Assembly: GCA_029747585.1 (NCBI GenBank)
Contig: JAPEVF010000006.1
Span: forward strand, 184,546 to 248,545
Length of the DNA: 64,000 nucleotides
Direction of reading: 5' to 3'
Source of the DNA: Pleurotus djamor
Taxonomy: Eukaryota; Basidiomycota; Agaricomycetes; Agaricales; Pleurotaceae
Part shown: positions 45,918 to 57,559 of the stretch, in pieces
How positions within the stretch are numbered: the stretch's first letter is position 1
How the letters are laid out: each line of letters begins with the position of its first letter
Notes under the pieces: model-generated
What the model saw: the letters and a program-made list of their open reading frames with translations, nothing else
What the model was told of the DNA's origin: nothing
Databases searched by the model: none
Made by a program: the position numbers and the translations under genes

Positions 45918-48900
45918 AATCGGGACGATCCTTCAAACTCGCTTTCGCTTCAGATGTGGGCCTCATTTACCCCTCCCGATTCCGAATGATCCATCACGGC
46001 AAAAATTAATTCACGACGTGGATAACGCATACGATTCTCTATTTCCTCTCTCTCTCTCGGTTCCCTCTCTACATCAATATATTCCTCTCCTATCATCGGC
46101 ATATCTTCCTTTTAGTTCCTTTCATCTGTCCATAATTTGCACCCTTGCATGACATTTCTTCCCCTCTTCCGTTTCGTCTGTTGTTTGATTATTAACACTC
46201 AAAATCGCTCAGTCGATGATATCCATCTATCCCCATCCCTGCATTATTCCATTTTCCTCTCTTCTTTGGCATTTACATCTCGNTCTCTCCACATACATCT
46301 TTATTCCTCATGTCGTCACTGTTTCCTATATCCTAGTATTTGTAATTATATTGTACCCACCATAGTCATTCCTTCTTACCTCGACACTCCTTCTATATCA
46401 CTAGTCACTACACCCACTGTCTTTATAGGTCTCGTCTTCTATGTATGTATGTACATTGGCATTGCTACCACTACCTCACTACCCCCTCCTACTCTATGTA
46501 CTACAACACTTATCGCAGTCCGAGATACTGCTCAATACCATTTTGGTTGTTGTATCACTTGGCGTGTGGCATGCTCTGAGTACCGATGCGTCGATTTTGA
46601 CCAAGAATGGGCAATGCTAACATGTCACAAGTCATTCCGAGTCCTGGCTCACAACTTTATCGCCACATCGTGAAGGCTTCTGACTTGCGACCATTCCGAT
46701 AAGGGTCTTCCTCCGGAGTCCCTTCAAAAGTTCCACTTCTTCAAGTGAGTCCTGACTCCTCATTCGTCCTGCGGGCAGCGGGACAAGTTAAGCGAAGCAT
46801 CCTTGATGGATAAGTTTTTACGGTGTTTCCTGTGCAGAGATGATGCTGGCTGTACGAAATATGGACAGGATCACTCTCACTCGGTACGATGTGCCCGGGA
46901 GGTGCATACGCCGCAACCCTTCAAAGATATTCCATATCCCACAATATGCAGCGAGCTAGGGTACACGGTACCCACATCTTACGACCTATGCGGCGTGTGC
47001 GCATGCGCTCACGAAGGGAAAGGAAATTTATTAAACGCCTCCCGGTGTACGAATATACCTACCAATAGTTATACCTAATATCGGTATTCTTCGCTCGGCG
47101 GAGCAGTGGGGACTTCACCCATCTACGACTCCCGTGCCCCCACACAACACCAGGACCAAGGCGTTCAGAATGGATCCGCCGCCCAAGGAGCTCTGTACCC
47201 CGTTTTCCTTGATGGCGAATTTCCCAAAGTGAATGGTGGCACTTGCCACTGGGACACACACCCCTCGCGACCATCGGACTTGGGTACTTGGGACTTGGGT
47301 GGCTTACGGAGTTCCTCAACTTGGGGAAGCTCGTGAGTCGTTTACATACGCCTGCTGAATGGAAACGCCAAACGCCAAAAAGGCAACGGCAACTTCTTTT
47401 TTCTCACTTTTTCCTATTGAATGGAAGAATTAAGGGGTAGGAATAGGATCAATCATGGGGGTAAGTGAGGGGTAAGGTAAAGTCGCCGCAAAATCGCGGG
47501 ACCTGTCAACTTCAAGAAAGACGTCCATAACTCGTTGAAACTCTCAAACTCCAAAATGTCAGAAAAAATCCAGGGAGAGAAAGAGAAAGGAAAACGTGGA
47601 ATTCCGATGTACATGTCTGAAGGTCTCAAGACATCGGATCCCATCTCCGTTAACTGTTTTGACTTTTCGTGCTTTTGACGTGAAATATGCTATGAGGCCA
47701 TGAGGCGTCTGCGTATGCCATATGCGCATACGCGATTGATCACTTGTTATCCGTTTCTCTTCCGCTTGTCTACAATGATACTGTTCTTCGATTTTGATTT
47801 CCAAGACGCTGAGGGTGCAATATCGCCACTTGCCAGGGTTTGCGTTGCGCTCGTTCCCAGCCTCCGAAGGTGGTGGGAACTCGTTTGGGTCGTATCTGTC
47901 ATCAAAACTCAAAAAGACTCATCCTGAGTGAAAGCATAGCACTTTAGGCTTTATCATCAACGCAAATACATGGATGCACCGGGAAATTGATAAGCTGTTG
48001 TAGACAGCTACTACCAGCTTACTTTGCCAAGTCGACCGCTGATGGCGTAGCCTCCCCATTTCGGTAGAGGTGCATATGGTACATACCTTTACAACAGTAC
48101 CATTGCTAGATCCTCAAGGCAGCTCGCCAGATAGTGAGTACTCAGCTATAAGAGATCGAGCCTCAAGTACCCATTAATGATAACGACCTTCCATCGTGTG
48201 GCCACATCTGCGCAGCAGTATGGTACGAGGCGTACCTCGAACGCATGTAGTACACTTATTTGTATAGCAATGCTGTCTTTGGGAGCTCACTTGATCGAGG
48301 CCGCAGGCGCTGTGTAACGCTGCAAGCTGCAATCGCAGTTGCGTAGCACCACGGCGTCAGTCAGCTACAACGACGATATTCCCGATCTGGAGGCAAACCG
48401 GTTTGTTTCCCAACGAAATGACTCTGTGGGTATGGGGCATTTGCAAAGATTACACGGGCCAGCATCTGTAAGCACGTACTTTACCGGGTAGTCCTCCCGT
48501 TACGTCTTACGTAGGGTAAAGGGGGGAGGGACATATACGGGATACGGGTGCAAAAACGATAGGATGATGATTCATGCTTGCTGATCACTGATCCCGTGCC
48601 AGCCATCATTGGGATGGGTTCACGATCAGCTCGTCTTTCCCGAAACATTTACATCCGGAGGGAGACGAATGAGTCAACGAAATCACTGTCCCGTCCGATG
48701 CCGAAGAGGACTCATCATCATCATCAACGAAGGAATGGGAACCGGGTCGGAAGAGGGAACATAAATCACATTACTGATGAGTAAAGCAAAGACCCACCTA
48801 CCCGGACGAAAGGAGTTCGCAATAGGCATGATCATATGCCCTTCCATTGGATGTACAGTGTGCACGGTCGACCTTTTCCAATTCCCATTCAACAGGCTGA

Positions 48901-51223
48901 GCTAACTTGTATGAAACCGTCCACGTATAGGTACAGGAGGCATGACAGCACGCTATAGCAACTACTGAGGCGGACTAGAAGGTCTCGGAAGCGTTCGCTA
49001 GGCGGGCGCTGTGCCACATGCACAAAGCGCGCCAATATGGTCTCATTGCCTCTGTCGTCTAAGGAACCCCAGCGGAAAGATGAAAACGCAACTCACCAAA
49101 GTAGGAATAGGTGCGGCCGTTGCTGCAACTTGCTCCAACGAGTGAGGGAGCAAGCTCAATTCGAGCTGGAACAGGAACGTCATTCGATGCAGAAATTGAA
49201 GTGTTCGATTCCGAGCCTCCCATTCTCGTATTTCGATCTCCCAGCAATTTCTCCGAGCTTTGCCAAAGCTGGGGAGGGATCGTGGGGAGGATGATCCCTT
49301 CCTGGATCCACGAGAGGTCAGGTAAATGTTCCACGATGATGCTGGCCGACTACTTACCTTTTGGATGACATCATTTCCCCTTGAGCGGAAGTCGGAGCGA
49401 TTTCTATGGGTGTATGTCGAAAGAGGCGATTTCGGCTGGGGTTATAGGGGTATGCTCAGCCCCCACGTAGTAATGGCTCAACTTGCAAGCACCAGAAGCC
49501 CTGGAGTGCTCGGAAGGCATTCTTGCATGATTCTCTGGCGAACTATACGGATGTGGGGGATGCGTTGAGTGTTTATTGCCGAAGAGATAGGAACGTGTTA
49601 TATATTTGGTAACATTCCAGAAATACGCGAATCGCGAACGATCCCCAGTCAAAGGACCGAGTCTGGGAGCGTGACCAGCCAAGGCTTGGCCGACAAGAAC
49701 GTGTCTTCGTTTCCTTCCCTTCAGGACTATCGATGTTCGAATCAGNCCTTCCAGGAGAAACGGTTCAGAGCGTGGATCAACTTGTTGCTCACAGTGCGAA
49801 GAGAGCGTGGATATAAACCTTGACTTTTTGCGTTGATCGGAACGACAGGAAACAAGACAGACCTTGATAGATCGTTACTCCCAAGGTACGCAGTTGGGAC
49901 CTTGAAGTTCCATGGGTGATCCTGGTCAGATGTTGTGATTCCAACGGCCACAAGATGCCAGCAACATATTCCTGGGATTTGTATAGCCAGCGGCGTGCAA
50001 AACCCATTCAAAACGTAGTACGGGTTGGGCTCTTCCATGATGCTCATTGTGGACGAGTACGGAGTCGGACTTGGGTGTTTTCCGTGAGCGGAGGTGGAGA
50101 CCGCAGATAAGACGGCGCAAGAGTGTACCTGGAGGTTCCTAGGCAAGGCCACCAGATGTAAAGGAAGGAGACACTGCCTGTATGTAGTCGCAGACGGAAC
50201 TGGTTCGTTTTGCGGTGACGGCCTGATGGACCATGTGAGAATGTCAAAGACGTGTTAATCGAAGCCCGGATCGCGACCAATACATCAGATTTTGGCCGGT
50301 TNGTCTTCTTGGTATCTTCGGGGCGAGTAACTCCCGAAAATTATCTNGTGGTCGAAGTTGGGTCGAAGTGCGAAAAAAAACATGGAGGTTGTATGTTTCG
50401 CCCTTGCTTGGTTCCCATGGGTTAGCCAAACTNAAATCTTGCCAAAAGCGGAATCGATCGCCCAGTTTGCTTCCGTCACGTCGTCCCTGTCCAGGTACTA
50501 CACCCTTTGTGCATTCCAACGCTAGAAAAACGGATGCTTGAGAATACCGACGCACTACAGGCTGGTTCATTCGCAGCCCACTCGTGATCTGCCCTCGCGA
50601 ATATGAAACAAGTGTTCTCTTCGGTTACCACATTGTCCGTCAGCATCGAGTCTTGATGTGTGTAAATCTAATTTCGGAGAGTAGCCGACAAGGAGTGTAG
50701 GTCACTTGTTCTCGGGCGGCGGGCGAGGAGTGTTCAGGCTGAAAAGCTTCTATTCCAACCTTCGACAACCTCTAATATCGTCATCGGTTTGAGCAGTGAC
50801 TTCGAGCGAAGAACGGTCGTCTCGACAGAGAAGGTTAGTTGACTGGAGCCGGTACTTTACATCGCCGCCTGGGTCCATCTGCATAGGTTTCTATAGACTT
50901 GACAGATACTTGCGCTTTGAGGAGAGAACCTACTAGTTCTTGTCTCACGGCGATATGGTCGTGGAAATACCGAGGACACCATCACCGAGCATAGTTAAAT
51001 GGGCNNGGGNNNNATCCGGGAGTGGACTAACGCCTGAGCCCTGCACGCCTTAGAGTTATAGTGGCAGACTGTGCGAGAAATGTCTCATGTGAGCAACAAA
51101 CGAGCAAGTCTCAAATGACAATGTNACTACGANNNATGTCTTCAAAGATAAGATAAGATCAAGCACCAGTGGCGATGGTGATGTGCATCACGGTCCGCCG
51201 AGCTTTATGCACTGACCATCACC
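45918..51223. other. 5.3-kb gene-poor region
   Basis: No gene is supported. The first 600 bp (45930-46560) are strongly C/T-rich on the plus strand and probably form the 3' untranslated region of the cyclin gene. The rest has mixed composition with no long protein-like frame, no transposon motif and no tRNA seen. Short A/T/C trinucleotide runs occur near 48715. N bases occur near 51005 and 51125. It may hold non-coding RNA or decayed sequence, which reading alone cannot show. Confidence 0.5.
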
Positions 51224-54152
51224 ATGGTCAACCCCATCTCCTCCGCGCCCTACAACATTTCTCTTTCTCTCAACCTTACTTCGTTTCTCAACTTTCCTGC
51301 TCGTCTGCTATCCAAATTGCGACACTCGGACGACATCCTTCCAGCCATCGACCAAATGAAAGACATCCCAAAAGCCACTTTCTCGACTCTGCAGCACACG
51401 ATGATGGCCACTCCTTTACCCACACCGTCGCCTATCCTGTCGCAGCCACAACCAAAACAAGAACTTCCGATGGTCTCGTTTCCGGGGCCGTGGGGGTTTC
51501 TAACCTCTTGGTACGCAGTAGGATTGCTCGTAACGGTGCGCTTTTCAATGACACGGCTCAGCCAAGTTCGCATATACTAAGTGTTCGTGTGGGCGCAGGC
51601 GGTCCTGATGAGTCGTATCCAAAATGTAGTCTTGCCACCACGTTCGCCTTGGAACCAACTAAACGTTCCGCGGAACGAGTCTACCACCCGCCGCCGTGTC
51701 CGCTCCTTGTATTCTCACTTTCTGCCCCTGGATTTCTCCAAGACATCTACCCGACTAATATTTCACCTTCCAACACTCTACTGTCTGCTCAAAATGCTAC
51801 TGCTTTGGTCTCTTATATTGCTTCAGACCTCCGACATCCTGAACCTCCCACACAGTATTCCACTCTCGGCATCAACTCACCGCGTGGCTGGAGGTTGGAC
51901 CTCGACTTTTGGCATCAATCAGTATTCGTGGATGCGCGATCTGGGTGCATGGAGTAGCAGTGTGACCATGGAACAAGTATGCTGGAGGACATTTTGCTCC
52001 ATATGTGCCGCCTGTTGCATAGAAGCTCTTGTGAGAGGCTTTGACGGACCCGCAGCTGGTCTCGTGCATGCCAATACGTCGCCTTTGAATTTGGTGAGTA
52101 TGTGCGATACCTGCGTCCTATATCCAACTTCTCATTTCTATCCCGACTCACACACAAGATTGGCTACGCTTTCTTGTTCCACATCTATTCTGCACCTATC
52201 ACCCATGTTAACCACTTCGACGATCTACCCTCGCGGCCAGATAAACACGTCGTAATAACTATGACGATCCCTCTTATCCAGGTGAGACACTCCGCCTTCT
52301 CCCCGCGCACTCCTTGACGATTCCGTCTGACTAGCTCACCTTGTTTCATATCCTCTCCATTTTCAAACGATGGTCTCACAATCGGCTTCTACCGACTGCG
52401 ATATCCTCCTTCCTTTCGTTGATCCATTTCCACCTCACCCTATGGAATCGCTCCCGGAAATACCTGCCCAGACCGCAATTTACAGATGATTCTGATCCGA
52501 AGTTGACGAATATAGTCCCCCCTCACTACCAACGCCATCAGCTTCCATATGCTTCTTACCCGCTGCTTAATTTCGTGCCGAATGTCTTCGAGACGCTGCT
52601 CCTCGCGACTACGTTGCTGACCGTTGCGCTAAATGCTTTAACACAGTTACTGTTGACTGGAAGTGTTGATCGTCCCCTCGCTGGACTGGGTTTGACAGGT
52701 TTGTGTGCCCTTCTTTTCGTTATCTTATTGGACTCTAATTGGTTCTGTCAGGCTTTTCTAACGTCTGGTCGGTGCCTTGGGATGAGGACTTTAGCGTTCT
52801 ACTCCTTCGAGTCGGCACCGCGTCGCTTGAGGCCACTGGACTAAGAGGGTGGGCGAACGAAGTTGGCGCTATCATGGCCCCTGCTGGTAGAGACGATGCA
52901 GTTGACCATGGACAACTTGGACTCGGACGAATGGGCGTTGTCTGGATGCAATCGGGGACCGGCCCTTTGGAACCTCACATGAATACGAACACTTCGCATC
53001 TTCGCCGCCGACATGCTGGTCCTTCATCGTCCATGGTCCCAACTAGAAACCAACACCAGGGCTTGTCCCGCGAGATTCGATCCGTTCTCAGTACGCCATC
53101 CTCCTGGTCGTCTTCCGGAGCTACTTCCTCGCCCTCCTCGTGGTGGATTCCAAACGTTGGACCTCATACCACGGGACTATTGGGCAACTGGAGGTGGCTA
53201 GCTGAACTCTTGCGATACGTCAAAACGATCTGGGCTGCCTTTAAAGGTATCTTCGCTCTCGCTTGGGCGAAGCTTAGAGGGCACGATTTATCAAGGAACA
53301 AACTTCGTCATCACAGGGCTGGTGATCATGCCTTGGCCTTGAATACTCCTCAACAAAGTCGTTCAAAGGATCAAAGTAGCTCATGGGAAGATGAAGTCTA
53401 TGAGAAGTTTTTGAGTGGGGATGTTGATGGTGACGACGAAGACGACGAGTGGACTGGGGACAGTCCGTCTTCTGATTCAGATGACGATCGACCGATAGGA
53501 GAGCTCTACTCGAGAAGTAGCTCTGTCGATCCAACCTCAGAAGCAATGTCGCTTTACTCCGACTGGCTTCCTCTGTCGGCGACGTCATCTTCGTCTAGCC
53601 AGCGGGAGGGAACACCAAGTCCTTCCGAAGAATTGGGTTCTTCCGGAGGAATACCCGCTCCTGTCCTGCTTGCTCATCTTACGCATTCGGGATCGAGTCC
53701 GTTAACTCGACGGGCGTACGATCAGCTTCTTGATGGTACGTTTATTTCGACACCACATTTCCCGCCTTATGTTCATGGAAAATTTCTATAGCGACACTCG
53801 TTCAGTCTACAAGGACGCGGCGAAAAGCCAAGTCGCCTCAACAGAGCGACGAGGCCCATCGTAATTGTGTTGTTTGTACCATAGAACCACGGCAGATCAT
53901 CTGCTGGCCTTGTCGGTGCGTATCCAGATAGACCGAATCTACCATCGTATCCCTCATTCCTCTACCCTCTATCTCATAGCTGCTTGGCTGTTTGCGATGA
54001 GTGTAGGGAATGTCTTGTCTCAAATTCTGGTCCTTCCAAGCACCGTTGTCCATGCTGTCGTAGAGTGTAAGTTGTCTATCAAATTGACTATACTATCATA
54101 CTCACCCATCCACGACAGAGTGGAAGGTTACTCTCGCATCTTCATTCCCTGA
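51224..54152 (+). CDS. Asi-like multi-spanning membrane protein with C-terminal RING
   Basis: Probably a membrane-embedded E3 ubiquitin ligase resembling yeast Asi1/Asi3, which act at the inner nuclear membrane in protein quality control. The start is MVNPISSAPYNISLSLNL. Hydrophobic segments include PWGFLTSWYAVGLLVT, LKMLLLWSLILLQTSDIL, TFCSICAACCIEALVRGF, GYAFLFHIYS, FHILSIF and FETLLLATTLLTVALNALTQ. A long Ser/Asp-rich stretch follows at about 53330-53680. The last exons encode the RING: NCVVCTIEPRQIICWPCRCL, AVCDECRECL, HRCPCCRRVV and the end EGYSRIFIP. The WPCxC-A-C...CPCCR and terminal GYSRIxIP pattern is typical of the Asi family. All eight metal ligands are Cys. Localisation at the nuclear membrane is inferred from the yeast relatives only. 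Confidence 0.82.
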
Positions 54153-54506
54153 AATCCTGCCACCAAACCTTGTTGTTGTAACCTTGTAATCTCATACCAA
54201 ATGTAGTAAGGATATCCTGGAATCATCGCACTCTCCAACTTGCATGCACTTTCAAGACAAGAATTGAATCAGGTAAGTATTCAGATACAGTGAAATGGAA
54301 AGATGTGTACGACGCAAAGGATAGTGAATGTCGGAGGAGACATGATCATAAGTATAATAACTCAAAACGCAATCCTGCGAGTCCAAATACGCGTTGAGGG
54401 TGACCAAGATAGATCTGAGACAACTAATTAACATGAAAACATCTATGACAGAATGAACAGCGGATGGACAAGACTCATCATACTCGCAAGTACGATACAG
54501 TATCAC
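54153..54506. other. Convergent 3' intergenic region
   Basis: This 354-bp A/T-rich stretch lies between the convergent stops of the RING gene and the transporter gene. It probably contains both 3' untranslated regions. Nothing else is seen. Confidence 0.6.
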
Positions 54507-57500
54507 TCAGAAGAAACCAGAGCCAGGGTAAAACTGTGAACCCTCGCTGTTATCCGACCTGGTGCTGGCTTCCGGGCCTTTACTGGACGAACCAGCCAGA
54601 GGCGAGGAAACGGGTGAGAACGGCCGAATGACGGGTTTCTTATCCAGTTCCGCACTGGAGACTACGCGAGATTGGATGACTGAGCGAGAAAGTGAGTTGT
54701 TGCGAGAGTGAGTCCGACTGTGAGAGGGACTGGATGGAGTCAGTGACTGCGACATGAACGTCGGAAGGATGGGGGATTGTGCGCGGAAGGGCGGTGATGC
54801 GACGCGAGGTTGAACGGTCTTCGCAACTTCCTCCAAGGCACTGCCTTCGAAAGGATTAATATCCTCGTCGTCATCTTCAATATCAACGGGCGCCGAAGTT
54901 TTATTTGGCTTTGGAGTCAGCTCCGTTCTAGGAGTGACGGGTTCAATTAGAGGTGACGACGGTAGAGCCAGAGGCGGCGAGTGCGAGTGAGGAGAAGGTT
55001 GCGGAAGAGGCTGTCTGGCTTGACCATACGAGGAATGACGGTGATGCTGGACGGGCGGAGATTGTGGAGGAGGGCGAGGAGGGTTGGCGGGACGACGCTG
55101 GGATTCAGCACGTTCGGACTGGGGTTCATATTCGAACTAGATAGAGTTAGTTTAAGATACTGAAGAGCGAAATTGCAAGACGTACGGCAGAGAAAACCTC
55201 TTTCCTTCGCTGTTCACCAGTATCCTTGTCAATGCAGTAGCAAATATAGAGGGTATCGACACTGCTCAGGATGTCACGGTCGGTACAATGAGAGGGGGTA
55301 AGAAAAGGCTTACGTATCATCCACCAAACCTACGGAAAACATCCCAACCAGAGCTGTAACGCCTCCACCCAGTACAGCAGCACCAAGTGCTTGATCAGGT
55401 GCACCGAGGGTATGTGCGACGAATAGGTACGTCGTCAGAGCGAATGGAAACGTCAGAGTGAGCGGAGCAATGGTCAAAAGCGCCATTGGTGCTACAAAGA
55501 AATTTAATTACAAAGTCAAAAGAAAGTGACAGACAACAACTCTTACGTTCATTCTTAAATTTCCTTCTACCCACTCTCGCTTGCTGTTCAACGCTGCGAG
55601 TCAAAGCCTGAGCTCGTCTTGCACTATCCATGAACGCATCACCAGTCAAGCCTCCGTAGATCAAGGCATAACGACTGAAAGCACTGGTAATGTTTTCGAA
55701 CGTGCCTATACACCACGCAATCCCCTGCAGCATCGACGCTCTCAACACGCCGGTCCCAGCGCCCAGAAGGAATGTTCGCAGGGGGATGCCAACGGCAGGA
55801 GGAAGTATCGCAGACACTGAGGTGACGAAACGAGACGCGTAGCTCGGGAGATTGCTCAGGAAGATTGCGATCAAGGTAAGCAGGCGAAGGAGAGTCAGAA
55901 TGAGGGCAGCAAGGACGATGGACCCCAGTGAAGGCGACGTTGAACGGATGAGAGCAGCGTGTATCGTGTGTGTTGACGTCGGAGAAGGTGGGGGTGCACT
56001 GAGGCTTGCGCGACATATAAACACTTGGTCAGCACACCAAGATATTGAATAGACTCACTCAGCATAGTACCATGCACCGATGACTCCCGCACATGTCATC
56101 TTGAGGATTCCCCTTGCAACTCCCCATGTCCAAAGCCATACACAAACTGTAAAGGCAATACCCCAGTTCGCCCAACCTTGAACATGCCATTCTGCTGACC
56201 CTTCAACCGGGCCAACCGTTGCGTACCCTATTAGAAGGAGACGGAATATGAGTGTAATGAATGGGATGCTAATAACTAGCGTGAGCAATAGTATTGCGGG
56301 GGATAAGGCCAGTAAGAAGGGATTGTCTGTTAATATTTCAGTGGAAAGGGAGAGTGTTGATGAGGCGGTATGAAGGATTTGTGGGAGATGGAGGAGACGA
56401 CGAGCTGTATAGAGACACAGCAGGAGTGGTATGAGTGCGAACAGACGCAAGCTTTGGGGAATGATTAGAACATCTATCAAGTGAAGTGGATATCACATTG
56501 ACGCACCCAACAGTTTCCCCCCACGTTGGCTCTGTGTCTGCATCCCACATAAAGCTCCCGATAAAAGCCCAGAGGGCGGATATAAGTAGCGTCACAGGTA
56601 CGAATAATGATGTTGCGATCATAACCGGCTTGACGAAAACCTTGAGTAACCAGATGTGGACGTATGCTGCTATTGCGCTGAGGAATGTGAGGATGGTGAG
56701 CAGTGGGACTGTGTGCAGAAATGTCGTATAAGGTAATGTTAAATGGGGATAACGTTTGGGAGGCTTATGTGTGAGGAATAGGGAGAGTAGAGATGCGACG
56801 AGGCATATTGAAACTCCAGCAAGCCATGCTGCGGTCCATATTGAGTCATGGTACTTGCGTCGTAGACGAGTATGTCGAGGGTCTGGCAGCGAGAATAGGT
56901 GAACGGGGCGCGACTGACCGTCCCTCGGCAGAAGAGACTGGGTCAAAGATAATGACACTGGCTCCCGTGAAGGTGGTGGTNGGGGGCTGGGGACGGTGAG
57001 GCCGAGGAGACGTAGGCTTACGACGGTTTCCAGGGCTCAAGAATATGTCTGGAGGGGGTCCGCTCGACGAGGACGACGATGAGGCCGACGAGGTGGACGG
57101 TGATGGGGACGGTGAGCGGGATGGACGTAATGGAGAGGCCTGGTGTGCGAGCCAGCCTCTCATTTCGGATGCGTCGGGTCGTGAGTCGCGCATGTCTGAC
57201 CCGATTAAAGGGGCGTTCTGGTGTTCATATCTCGAGCTATGCGCATTCCGAGGGTCGAATCTCTGCGGTCCGTCATCTTCATCCAGGCGCAGATATGGAT
57301 CCTCGTCGTCCTCTTCCTCTGGCAGGGGCTGCCTAGCCGAGTAGCGGCCTTGCTCCGCTCTACTCGCATTGCTGAAGCCTAGATGTGGGTCATCGTGGTC
57401 ATCGAGGTCTGAATTGTCTGGGCTGTGACCCGCACGCGACCCGTTGTCTGTGGTAAAGGAGAAGAACATGGGTTGAGAGGAAGATAAGCTCGAAGTACCC

Positions 57501-57559
57501 GCACTCTGCTGCTGGCGGTTGAGGAACTGCGAGGCATACGCAGCGAACGATGCAGCCAT
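54507..57559 (-). CDS. CTL/SLC44-type (Pns1-like) membrane transporter
   Basis: A choline-transporter-like family protein. Yeast Pns1 belongs to this family, and its substrate there is unproven. The N-terminal 190 or so residues are cytosolic, disordered and acidic: MAASFAAYASQFLNRQQ, DDEDPYLRLDEDDG, and a Ser/Pro run. A 64-nt intron at about 57017-56954 then shifts frame to LSLSLTQSLLPRDGQSRPVH then LRRKYHDSIW. Membrane spans include TAAWLAGVSICLVASLLSLF, TVPLLTILTFLSAIAAYVHI, VPVTLLISALWAFIGSF, LALSPAILLLTLVISIPFIT and NWGIAFTVCVWLWTWGVARG. Conserved family regions are ITSAFSRYALIYGGLTGDAF and MDSARRAQALT. Then APDQALGAAVLGGGVTALVG and VDDTVDTLYICYCIDKDTGE. The C-terminal tail is Pro/His-rich with an EDINPFEG stretch containing an NPF motif. 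Confidence 0.88.

Noticed and set aside
46137..46673. A 178-codon open frame on the plus strand after the cyclin gene
   Set aside because: It lies in C/T-rich DNA, so its Ser/Leu/Tyr content follows from base composition. It is more likely a 3' untranslated region.
51001..51010. Run of Ns as a possible scaffold join
   Set aside because: Only a few ambiguous bases, like those elsewhere. Nothing indicates a gap or rearrangement.
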